A stretch of 64,000 bases of DNA from SCTD01 sp963781675 (GTDB lineage Bacteria; Actinomycetota; Actinomycetes; Mycobacteriales; SCTD01). Shown here in pieces: positions 53,803 through 61,611 of the stretch; position 1 is the stretch's first letter, and each line of letters opens with the position of its first letter. The translations under genes were made by a program, and so were the position numbers. Below the pieces are notes generated by a model. The model was not told the origin of the DNA, ran no database searches, and saw nothing but the letters and a program-made list of their open reading frames with translations. The stretch spans positions 186,001 through 250,000 of the forward strand of contig CAWAGF010000005.1 in assembly GCA_963781675.1 (NCBI GenBank), read 5' to 3'.

Positions 53803-54210
53803 GTGCGCGTGCTGGTGTGCGACGACGACCCGGTCCTCGGGCAGTTCCTCGAGGGGTGCTTCGCCGCCGACGGCTGGGACATCGACCTCGTGGAGTCGGG
53901 CGAGGACTGCCTGGCGGCGCTGGCCTCCGGTCCCACGCCGGACGTGATCGTGCTCGACCAGGTGATGCCCGGCCTGCAGGGCACCGAGGTCGCCGGGCGA
54001 CTGCGCGACGACGGCTTCACCCGGCCGATCGTGCTGTGCTCGGCGAACCTCGCCGCGGCCAAGGACGCCGACGTGTCGCGCCTCGGACTGCTGACCGTCA
54101 ACAAGATCGACGTGCCGGCGGTCGTCCGGGTGGCCCATGCCGCTGCCGTCGACCACCAGCGGACGGCGTCGCCTCCGGCCGAGCGGCGCCGGCAGGTCTG
54201 GCCCGACTGA
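53803..54210 (+). CDS. Single-domain response regulator (receiver only)
   Basis: A 135-residue receiver without an output domain. It begins VRVLVCDDDPVLGQFLEGCF with the acidic pair; the phospho-acceptor Asp is in DVIVLDQVMPGLQGTEVAG, and Lys in LLTVNKIDVP is the conserved switch lysine. I chose GTG 53803 because AGGAG lies six bases ahead; the earlier GTG at 53755 would add a non-conserved leader. No kinase is encoded nearby, so the partner is elsewhere. It ends two bases from the convergent pimB' stop. Confidence 0.85.
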   Translation: MRVLVCDDDPVLGQFLEGCFAADGWDIDLVESGEDCLAALASGPTPDVIVLDQVMPGLQGTEVAGRLRDDGFTRPIVLCSANLAAAKDADVSRLGLLTVNKIDVPAVVRVAHAAAVDHQRTASPPAERRRQVWPD

Positions 54211-54211
54211 G

Positions 54212-55324
54212 TCAGCCGGGTGGGGCGAGCAGCTCCCGCAGCCGCGCCGCCAGCACGTCCCACCGCCACTCGCGCTCGACCCACGCGCGGCCGGCCAGCC
54301 CCATCTCCTTCGCCCGTACGGGATCTGCCAGCAGCCCGGCGACCGAGGCGGCGACGTCCCGTACGGACGTGCCGTCGACGACGTGCCCGGTCTCGCCGTC
54401 CAGCACGGCGTCGGGCGAGCCGCCGGACCGCCCGGCCACCACGGGGAGCCCCGTCGCCGAGGCCTCCAGGAAGACGATGCCGAGGCCCTCGACCTCGAGG
54501 CCGGCGCGGCGGGTGCGGCACGGCATGGCGAACACGTTCCCCGCGTCGTAGTGCGCCGGCAGCTCCTCCCACGGCACCGAGCCGGTGAGCACGACGTGGT
54601 CCGCCACCCCGTGCTCGGCAGCCAGTCGGTGCAGGCGCGGGGCGTCGGGCCCGCCGCCGACGAGGAGCAGTGCGGCGTCCGGTACGCGCCGGCGCACCTC
54701 TGGCAGCGCGCGGATCAGCACGTCCTGCCCCTTGCGCGGGACCAGCCGCGAGACGCACACGACGACCGGCCGGTCCTGCAGCCCGTACCGCTCCCGGACG
54801 ACCGCTCCCCCGCAGCCCGGACGGAAGACGTCCGTGTCGACACCGCTCGGCAGCCGCGCGAGCTTGTCCTCCGGCACGGCCCGTACGAGGCGGGACCGGG
54901 TGTAGTCGCCGAGGTAGGTGACGACGTCGAGCCCCGCAGCGATGCGGGAGAGAGCCTGCTGCGCAAGGGGAAGCAGCGCCCAGCCGACCTCGTGTCCGTG
55001 CGTCGAGGCCACCGCGCGCTCGAGTCCGAGCCGCGGCGCCAGCAGACCCAGGGGGGCCGCGGCACCGAACCAGACGCGGTCGCACCCCTCCTCCCGCGCG
55101 ACCTCCCGTGCGCGCCGCAGCACGTCCGGCGTCGGCAGCATCAGCGACGTCGGGTGCCGCACGACCGGGAACGGCTGTGCGGCGTCGAAGGCGGCGGCAC
55201 CCTTCCAAGCGGGCGCGTACACGACCACCTCGCCCGCCGGCTGCCTGCTGGCCAGGCTGTGGACGAAGGCCTGGATCCCCCCAGGGCGCGGCGGGAAGTC
55301 GTTGGTGACGACGAGGGTCCTCAC
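54212..55324 (-). CDS. pimB: GT4 glycosyltransferase, PimB'-type mannosyltransferase
   Basis: This enzyme is predicted to add mannose to phosphatidylinositol monomannoside at the cytoplasmic membrane face, in PIM/lipoglycan synthesis. The 370-residue GT-B protein has the N-terminal loop VTNDFPPRPGGIQAFVHSLA, SRLVPRKGQDVLIRALP in the linker, LLLVGGGPD and the C-terminal donor site EGLGIVFLEASATGLPVVAGRSGGSPDAV. Mycobacterial Rv2188c occupies the same place relative to fadD15. GTG 55324 overlaps the M48 peptidase stop (GTGA). Related mannosyltransferases of different specificity cannot be excluded. Confidence 0.85.
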   Translation of the reverse strand: MRTLVVTNDFPPRPGGIQAFVHSLASRQPAGEVVVYAPAWKGAAAFDAAQPFPVVRHPTSLMLPTPDVLRRAREVAREEGCDRVWFGAAAPLGLLAPRLGLERAVASTHGHEVGWALLPLAQQALSRIAAGLDVVTYLGDYTRSRLVRAVPEDKLARLPSGVDTDVFRPGCGGAVVRERYGLQDRPVVVCVSRLVPRKGQDVLIRALPEVRRRVPDAALLLVGGGPDAPRLHRLAAEHGVADHVVLTGSVPWEELPAHYDAGNVFAMPCRTRRAGLEVEGLGIVFLEASATGLPVVAGRSGGSPDAVLDGETGHVVDGTSVRDVAASVAGLLADPVRAKEMGLAGRAWVEREWRWDVLAARLRELLAPPG

Positions 55325-56568
55325 CGCAGCCGCTCCCACTCCCGGGCGAGGCTGAGCCGCTCCGTCACGCCGGGGTGGGTGGCGAACAGCGCGTAGGCCA
55401 GCGGGTGCGGAGCGAGGTCGGACAGGTTGGACAGGGCGAGGCGCTTCTGCGTGGCGACGAAGGTGGCCGGGTCGCGGGTGAGGTCCAGGGCGTGGACGTC
55501 GGCCCGGGCCTCGATGCGGCGGGACACGAGGTTGCTCGCGGGGGCGGTCAGCAGGCTGGTGAAGGCGATCAGCGCGAGCAGGAGCGGGACGACCCGCGGG
55601 TCTGCCATCCCGTCCGCGCCGGCTCGCCGCAGCAGCGGCGTCCAGGACAGCACCAGCCACAGCGCGCACACGCCCGCGGCGGCGGCCAGCGCCCCCAGCA
55701 GCGTCCCGACGAGGACGTCGCGCTCCTCCGCGTGGCCGAGCTCGTGGGCGACCACGAGCTCGACCTCTGCCGGCGTCGCCGTCGTCAGGAGCGTGTCGTA
55801 CACGACGATCCGCCGGCTGCTGCCGAAGCCGCTGACGTACGCGTTGACGGCGGTCGTACGGCGAGAGGCGTCCGCGACCAGGACCTCCTGCACGGCGACG
55901 CCGTCGCGGTCGGCCAGCGCGAGCAGGTCCTCGCGCAGCTCCCCCGCCGGCAGCGGCGTGAAGCGGTTGAAGACGGGCTCGACGACGAGCGGGTACGCGA
56001 AGGAGCCGGCGAGGACCAGCCCGGCGGTGGCCACGGCTCCCCACGCCCACCAGCGGCGGGTGCGGCGGGCGAGGGCGACCAGCGCGAGCAGGCCCAGTGC
56101 GCTGAGACCGGCGCCGACGAGCACGCCGCGGCCGACGTCGAGCAGCCACGTCGACCACGTCTGTGTCGACAGGCCGTACCTCCGCAGCACCACCTCGCTG
56201 CGCGCCGACAGGGGCAGCGTCGCGAGCCGGCCGAGGACGGTGAGGGCGAGCGTGCCGAGCAGCACCTGCCAGACCCATCCGCCGCCGAGCGGACGGGCGA
56301 CCGCCGTGACGACGCGGGCGCCGGCGCGGGTGAGGCCGAGCGCCGCCGCCACGAGCAGGCCCAGCACGAGCGAGGCGTACGACGACGGCCGGAGCGCGTC
56401 GTGGAAGGCGACCTCGCGCGCGAGCTGCTGCTGGGTGAAGTCGCGCAGCGGGTCGCCGTGCAGGTCGGCGCCCGGCAGGGGGCTCCATGGCACGGCGACG
56501 GCCAGCGCGATCCCCAGCAGGAGGAGGAGGACGACCAGCGTGGCGACGACCGGGGTGCGGCGGCTCAC
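55321..56568 (-). CDS. M48-family (Ste24/CAAX-type) membrane metallopeptidase
   Basis: A 415-residue integral membrane protease. Six or so hydrophobic segments surround the zinc site VELVVAHELGHAEERD (HELGH at about residue 275), with the third ligand in SRRIEARADVHALDL. The N-terminus is a signal-anchor (SRRTPVVATLVVLLLLLGIALAVAV). Family members degrade misfolded membrane proteins or process prenylated substrates; here a quality-control role is likelier. GTG 56568 overlaps the upstream stop and its own stop overlaps pimB', so three genes are coupled. Confidence 0.9.
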   Translation of the reverse strand: MSRRTPVVATLVVLLLLLGIALAVAVPWSPLPGADLHGDPLRDFTQQQLAREVAFHDALRPSSYASLVLGLLVAAALGLTRAGARVVTAVARPLGGGWVWQVLLGTLALTVLGRLATLPLSARSEVVLRRYGLSTQTWSTWLLDVGRGVLVGAGLSALGLLALVALARRTRRWWAWGAVATAGLVLAGSFAYPLVVEPVFNRFTPLPAGELREDLLALADRDGVAVQEVLVADASRRTTAVNAYVSGFGSSRRIVVYDTLLTTATPAEVELVVAHELGHAEERDVLVGTLLGALAAAAGVCALWLVLSWTPLLRRAGADGMADPRVVPLLLALIAFTSLLTAPASNLVSRRIEARADVHALDLTRDPATFVATQKRLALSNLSDLAPHPLAYALFATHPGVTERLSLAREWERLR

Positions 56569-57944
56569 CCGAGGTCGCGCTGCAGGGAGGTGCGCCAGGC
56601 GGCGGTCAGCTGCGCGGTGCTGGTGCCGAGCTCCGACCGCAGCGCCTGGTCCACCGCGTCCTCGGCCTCGACACCCCGACGCGCGCCCACCGCGCGGTAG
56701 AAGCGGAGCATCCCCGCCTGGCCGTGCTGCTTCGCGAGCAGGCGCACCGCGAGCCACGCCTGCTCGTAGGCCTGCGCGAGCGACGGGTTCCCGCCGGCGA
56801 AGTCGCCGTCGGCGGGCAGCGCCTGCGGGACCCTTCCCGCACGGACGTCCTTGCGGAGCTCGCGCGCCGACAGGGCCAGCGGCAGGTCCACGTCGCGGTA
56901 GCCGAGGTAGTCCGCGAAGCCCTCGGCGAGCCAGGCCGGGACGGCGGGGCCGGTCGCGCGCCGCGTCGCGACGTGGGTGAGCTCGTGCGTGAGCACCACG
57001 CGGCGGCCGAGCTGCCCCAGGCGGCTGAAGGTGTCCGGGTTGACGAGGATGCGGTCGCCGGTCGGGTCGAACTCGCCCTTCCCCCCGCTCAGCTCGGCGG
57101 TCGCGACCGCAGCGATCTGCGAGAGGTCGGTCTCGGAGCCCAGCAGCTCGCTCATCTCCGCGCCCGAGGTCGGCACCAGGACCACGGCGCCGTGCCGCCA
57201 GTCCTGCCCCCAGACCTGGTCCACGCGCGGCACGGCCGCCGCGGTGATGCTCGCGACGTTGCGGAGCAGGCGGCGGGCGCCCGGCCGGCCGAGGACGAGG
57301 ACGTCGCCGACCCGCTCGCTGACGACCGGTCCCCGGTCCCAGAGCGCCTGCGGGGTCGGCAGGCCCACGTCGGCGAAGTCGTCGTCGGCGGCGAGCAGCC
57401 AACGGCCGTCGCGCAGGACGAACGTCAGGTGGTGCTCGGCGACCGTGGGCCGGTCGTCGAAGCCGGCCAACGCGTACTCGAGGGTGACGTCCGGCGCCCA
57501 CCAGCGCTCGCGGCCGTACGTGCGGTCCAGCACCGCGTCCGGCGGCCGCTCCGTGGCGGCGTCCAGGTCGTAGCGCCAGAGCTGGAGCGGTACCTCCTCG
57601 AGGGCGTCGAACAGGTCGCCCTGACGTGCCCTCAGCTCGGTGGCTGCCGGGTCGACGACAGCGAGGAAGGACGCGCGGTCACGGCGGACGAGGGCGCCCG
57701 CGCGGTCGTCGAGCAGCTGGCGCACGGCCCGCTCGCGCTCGGCCAGGGCCTGCGCGGCCTCAGGCTGCACGACGTCGGGGGCGACCCGCGCCTGGGTGCT
57801 GCTGTCGCGTGCCGGCGCGGCCTGCGGCTGCTCGACCAGGGCGACGGCGCCGAGGCCGGCGACCAGCTCGAGGGCGACGGCCAGCGCCACCAGACGGGTC
57901 GTCCGCGGCCCCGCCGGCGTCAGCCGGAAGGGCAGGCGCAGCAC
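56565..57944 (-). CDS. Secreted or membrane-anchored gluzincin-like metallopeptidase
   Basis: A 459-residue protein with an N-terminal hydrophobic segment (TRLVALAVALELVAGLGAVALV). A middle domain of the NTF2/SnoaL-like type includes LLDDRAGALVRRDRASFLAVV and HHLTFVLRDGRWLLA. The C-terminal MA-clan zinc motif is LTHELTHVATRRATGPAVPAWLAEGFADYLGY (HELTH plus Glu in AEGFADY). The substrate is unknown. It is the first gene of the coupled trio with M48 and pimB', starting at GTG 57944. The 175-base gap upstream shows no recognisable feature. Confidence 0.8.
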   Translation of the reverse strand: MLRLPFRLTPAGPRTTRLVALAVALELVAGLGAVALVEQPQAAPARDSSTQARVAPDVVQPEAAQALAERERAVRQLLDDRAGALVRRDRASFLAVVDPAATELRARQGDLFDALEEVPLQLWRYDLDAATERPPDAVLDRTYGRERWWAPDVTLEYALAGFDDRPTVAEHHLTFVLRDGRWLLAADDDFADVGLPTPQALWDRGPVVSERVGDVLVLGRPGARRLLRNVASITAAAVPRVDQVWGQDWRHGAVVLVPTSGAEMSELLGSETDLSQIAAVATAELSGGKGEFDPTGDRILVNPDTFSRLGQLGRRVVLTHELTHVATRRATGPAVPAWLAEGFADYLGYRDVDLPLALSARELRKDVRAGRVPQALPADGDFAGGNPSLAQAYEQAWLAVRLLAKQHGQAGMLRFYRAVGARRGVEAEDAVDQALRSELGTSTAQLTAAWRTSLQRDLG

Positions 57945-58119
57945 ACCGTGATCGTACGGCGGGGGTGACGACGAGGACGGGTGATCGTCAGGAGGGCCAG
58001 CGCTCGGGCCGCGCCCGTGGACGGCCGGGGCGGGTGTGGCCAGGAGGAGCGACAGCCGGTCGGTCGGCAGGAACGACCGGGAGGGGCTGCCGTGCGAAGC
58101 ATCGGCCGGGCGCGGCGTG

Positions 58120-58856
58120 TCAGCCGGTCGGCTGCTCCAGCGGCTGGCGCAGCGACTCCAGCGCCGCGTTGGCCGCCGCCAGGGCCGCCCGCACCCGCTC
58201 GGTCGCCGGTCGTCGCGCGACGTCCGCCTTGGCCAGCGCCGCGCGGGAGGCGTCGATCTTCGGGGTCACCGGCTTGCGGAGCACCTCGTAGCCGTTCGCC
58301 GCCTCGGCGTCGAGCGGAACCACCCGGCCGACGCGCGGTCCAGCCAGGTGGACTGCGCCTCGTTCAGCGCGGCGTAGCCGGGCCAGGCCCCACGGGCGGA
58401 GGTGCCGAACGACCGGAGCGCGTCGGCCTCCTGCTCGCCGGCCGCGGTCAGTGCCGCGATCGCCTGCTGCTGCGCGGGCTCCAGCGGAGCGGCGGCGGTC
58501 GTCAGGCTGCCGAGCGTGCTGCGGTAGGCCGTCAGCTGGTCGTCGTAGGTGGCCAGTGCCGTGTCGAGCCGGCGCACGGCGTCGCGGGCGGTCCGGCGGG
58601 TCTCCGCCGCCCGGCTGCGGTTGCCGGTGGCGCAGGCCTCGTCGGCGGAGTCCAGCGCGGTCGCGGCGGACACGACGGCGGCCGGTGCCGCAAGCAGCGC
58701 CTTGCGGGCGGCGTCCACGTCGGCGACCGCTCCGTCGAGCGCGGTCAGCTCCGCCTGGGCCGGGCCGACCGGCACCCGCACCGTCCTCGTCGGCCCGTCG
58801 CAGGCAGCCAGCAGCGCGAGGACCGCCACCAGCACGACGAGCAGCCTGCGGGTCAG
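58120..58856 (-). CDS. Lipoprotein of unknown function, one frame change, possible CTG start
   Basis: A roughly 245-residue protein with a lipoprotein signal: TRRLLVVLVAVLALLAAC, where the Cys would be lipidated. The rest is helical, Ala/Thr-rich (LTALDGAVADVDAARKALLAAP and similar), without known domains. The frame changes near 58325; the C-terminus in the other frame reads VVPLDAEAANGYEVLRKPVT and ends at 58120. No standard start lies at the head of the signal peptide; a CTG at 58856 overlaps the sepH TGA (CTGA), as in the EEP gene at 43773. A GTG a few codons inside is an alternative. Confidence 0.68.
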
Positions 58857-60501
58857 CCCTCGTCCGGCGCGGGCTCGGTGGACCGGGCCGCGGGCGGCGC
58901 CGTGGACAGCAGCACGTCCGCCCAGCCGGGCACGCTCGCGCGCTGGCCGGCAACGCGTGCCGGCGCGGTGCGAGCGGCGGCGGGCGGAGCCTTGGGAGCT
59001 CGCCGCGCCGGCGCGTCCTCGGAGCCGACGACCCGCAGCGTGGGCGGCCCGGTCGGCGCCGGCTCTTCCGCGACGCGAGCGGCCTCCGCGGCGCGCTGCT
59101 CCTCCTTGGCCGCACGCGCAGCCTCGGCCTTGGTCTTCTTCTCCGCGTCGGCCTGCGCCTTGCGCTCGGCCTCGGCGGCGGCCTTCTGCGCCGCCTCGGC
59201 CTTGGCGGCGCGCGCCGCCTCGGCCTTCGACTCCGCCTTGGCGAGGCGGGCCGCCTCGGCCTTGGCCTCCCGAGCGGCCTCGGCCTTGGCCTTCTTCTCC
59301 GCCTCGGCCTGCGTGCGCTCCGCCACCGCCCGCGCCGCTGCTTCGGCCTTCGCCTGGCGAGCAGCCTCCGCCTTGGCCTCCCGCGCCGCCTCCGCCTTGG
59401 CCTTCCGCGCGGCGTCGGTCTTGGCGACCCGCGCCGCCTCGGCCTTGGCGCCCGCGCTGCCTCCGCCTTGGCCTCCCGCGCCGCCTCGGCCTTGGCCGCC
59501 CGCGCCGCCTCCGCCTTGGCCTCCCGCGCCGCCTGCGCCCGCGCCGCCTGCGCCGCCGCCTTCTGCTGCTTGTCGGCTGCCGCCTTCTGCTCCGCCGCCG
59601 CCCGCGCCTTCGCCGCGCGCGCCTGCAGCGCCGCCGCCTGCTCGGCCGCGGCCTGCTCGCGCGCAGCCTTGGACGCCGCCGCCTGCGCGGCCCGCTCCTG
59701 CGCTGCTGCCCGCGCGGTCTCCGCCCGTGCGGCCTTGGCCACCGCTGCCCGGTCGGCGGCCGTCTGGGCAGCACGTCCGGGAGCCGCTGCGCGCGGGACG
59801 GGGGCGGCCGCACGCACCGGCGGGGCCGGCCGGGCCGCGACGCGGGTGACCGCCGGAGCGGGACGCGCCGCCGAGCGGGCGCGCGGAGCCGCGGCGGGCG
59901 CGTCGGCCGACTTCGGGCGGCGCCCGGGCTCGACGTGCGCCAGCTGGGCGGAGGCGCTGTCGGCGGCCGTCACCTCACGGCGGGCGCCGTCGTACCGCCA
60001 GACGGCGCTGCGGCGGCGGGCCTGCGAGACGTAGGACAGCTCCACGAGCCAGGTGCCGGCGTCCTCACGACGGGCGGACCACTCGACGGTCTCCAGCCGC
60101 ACGCCGGTCGTCTCGGCCAGGTGCTTGTCGACGGCCTCGCCGAGCGGGACGGCGGAGGCCCCGAGCCGGCTGCGGGACACGTAGCCCGCCCGTGCCTGGG
60201 CGATGACCCGCTCGCGCTCGGCCAGCACCGGCCCGGCGTACCGGTCGATCTTGGTGACGGGGACGCCGGCGGAGGCGGCGACCTGCTCGGGCGACTCCCC
60301 CGCGCGCAGGCGCGCCTGGATCTCCTTGGGCGTGACGACGGCCGGGACGGTCTCCCCCGGCCGCGGGAGGTCGCCGCGGACGGCAGCGTTCAGGCGGTCG
60401 TCGAGGGCCACGCGGTAGTCGCCGCTCGCGGCTCCCTTGCGCGTCGCCAGCACGACATGTCGGCCGTCCTCGCTCGTGGCGACGACGTGCAGCTCGCGCA
60501 C
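58853..60501 (-). CDS. sepH: Septation protein SepH (DUF3071), one frame change
   Basis: SepH stimulates FtsZ assembly at the division septum in actinobacteria. The N-terminal conserved region (about 1-170) starts RELHVVATSEDGRHVVLATRKG and contains the HTH-like segment VTPKEIQARLRAGESPEQVAASAGVPVTKIDRYAGPVLAERERVI and SRLGASAVPLGEAVDKHL. The rest is a very long Ala/Lys/Glu/Arg-rich helix-prone tail ending WADVLLSTAPP. The frame changes near 59452 inside the repetitive part. It starts at GTG 60501. Confidence 0.9.
59090..59540 (-). repeat. Alanine/lysine/glutamate repeat region in sepH
   Basis: Imperfect repeats of about 8 codons of the form AKAEAARx (variants EAKAEAAR, AAKAEAAQ) recur many times, giving 24-base DNA repeats. 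They encode a charged, helix-prone segment. Such sequence is prone to length variation and assembly slippage, and a frame change is in fact present near 59452. Confidence 0.8.
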
Positions 60502-60596
60502 CGTTCCTCCGTCCGCGCCGGGACCTGTCGCCCGGCGAACGGCGAGTCTCGCGGCTGCGGCGCAGGATCACAAGCGACTCCGGCAGATCCACCTGC

Positions 60597-60815
60597 TCAG
60601 GAGGCTGCGCTGCGGCGGTGGCCCTCCTGTCCCGGCAGCCCCAGCGGCACCAGCTGGAGGCGCGGCACGAGGCCGCTGTCGGCGAGCACGTCGAGCGCCT
60701 GGCGCTCGCCGTCGTCGACCTCGACGCCGCCCGGGGGGGCGCCGAGCAGCACCGTCACCACGCAGTCGCCACAGGCCAGGTCGCGGACGGCGCAGCCGTC
60801 GCAGTCGATGAGCAC
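60597..60815 (-). CDS. Small Cys-rich actinobacterial protein
   Basis: A 72-residue protein that begins LIDCDGCAVRDLACGDCVVTVLLGAPPGG, with four cysteines in two CxxC-like pairs that could bind a metal, followed by LDVLADSGLVPRLQLVPL. I do not know its function; as I recall, similar small proteins lie beside sepH in other actinomycetes. GTG 60815 is the start. Confidence 0.75.
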   Translation of the reverse strand: MLIDCDGCAVRDLACGDCVVTVLLGAPPGGVEVDDGERQALDVLADSGLVPRLQLVPLGLPGQEGHRRSAAS

Positions 60816-60863
60816 AGGTCCTCCGGGGAAGTCGCTGCCGACCTCCTGCCGGCCCGGTGGACG

Positions 60864-61112
60864 CTAGGAGGGGGGTCCGACAAGACCGGGGCGAGCGACG
60901 ACCTCGACCTGGTCGACCGCCTTGCACCAGCGGCACACGACGTGCTCGACGACGTCGGTCAGCAGCTCCCGGTCCTCGACGACCTGCCGGCCGGCGAGGT
61001 CGACGTGGACGTACTCCTGCGCCCGCGTCGAGCGCGTGACGTCGAAGCGGGTGAGGTTGCCGCAGACGGTGCAGCGCCAGCGGGAGGCGGCGTCGGGCTG
61101 CGGGACGGGCAC
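60864..61112 (-). CDS. Small zinc-ribbon protein
   Basis: An 82-residue protein with a treble-clef-like pattern: WRCTVCGNLTRFDVTRSTR at the start and VVEHVVCRWCKAVDQVEVV at the end, four cysteines in two CxxC pairs. Between them is a conserved EYVHVDLAGRQVVED segment. Its function is unknown. It lies in the same direction as the small Cys-rich gene downstream and the lipoprotein gene upstream (9 bases). Confidence 0.8.
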   Translation of the reverse strand: MPVPQPDAASRWRCTVCGNLTRFDVTRSTRAQEYVHVDLAGRQVVEDRELLTDVVEHVVCRWCKAVDQVEVVARPGLVGPPS

Positions 61113-61121
61113 GGCGCGAGA

Positions 61122-61517
61122 CTAGCGAGCGCGGTCGGCGACGCAGGCGTCCAGCACCTGCTCGTAGGCCCGGTCCAGCGCGTCGCCCTGCGCCTGCTCG
61201 TAGGTGTTGCCGTCGGCGCGGATCCGGACGATGCCGATGGCCTCGACGAGGGCTTGCAGCTCGTCCTTGACGTCGGGCTCGGCCCCGTCGGCCAGCGCGA
61301 CGAGGCGGTCCTGCGACTCGCGCAGGTCGGCCTTCACGTCGTCGTCGACCTTGCCGCCGTCCCCGAGGCGCGGGAGCGCCTCGCCGACCGCGCGAACGTC
61401 CGGGGCAGCCGTACGGCAGGTCCCCGCGGCGAAGTCGTCCTCGGCAGGCACGTCGGAGGAGGAGGTGCAGCCGGTCAGCAGCAGCAGGGCGAGCAGGACG
61501 GGGGCGGTACGGCGCAC
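61122..61517 (-). CDS. Small lipoprotein
   Basis: A 131-residue exported protein with a lipobox: RRTAPVLLALLLLTGCTSSS, lipidated at the Cys. The mature part is acidic and helical (VKADLRESQDRLVALADGAEPDVKDEL, and a C-terminal Cys in VLDACVADRAR). No known domain. GTG 61517 gives the compact signal peptide; an earlier in-frame start would add a non-signal stretch. Confidence 0.78.
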   Translation of the reverse strand: MRRTAPVLLALLLLTGCTSSSDVPAEDDFAAGTCRTAAPDVRAVGEALPRLGDGGKVDDDVKADLRESQDRLVALADGAEPDVKDELQALVEAIGIVRIRADGNTYEQAQGDALDRAYEQVLDACVADRAR

Positions 61518-61611
61518 AGCGGGCTCCTCGGGTGGCGGCAGAGCAGGGTGGCACGCCACCGGGGCGGCCCCTCGTGGAGAGGGACCGCCCCGGCGGGTCG
61601 TACGGGGGGAG

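Noticed and set aside
59090..59540. Regular 24-base repeats resembling an array
   Set aside because: They encode Ala/Lys/Glu repeats within sepH and have no spacers, so this is not a CRISPR array.
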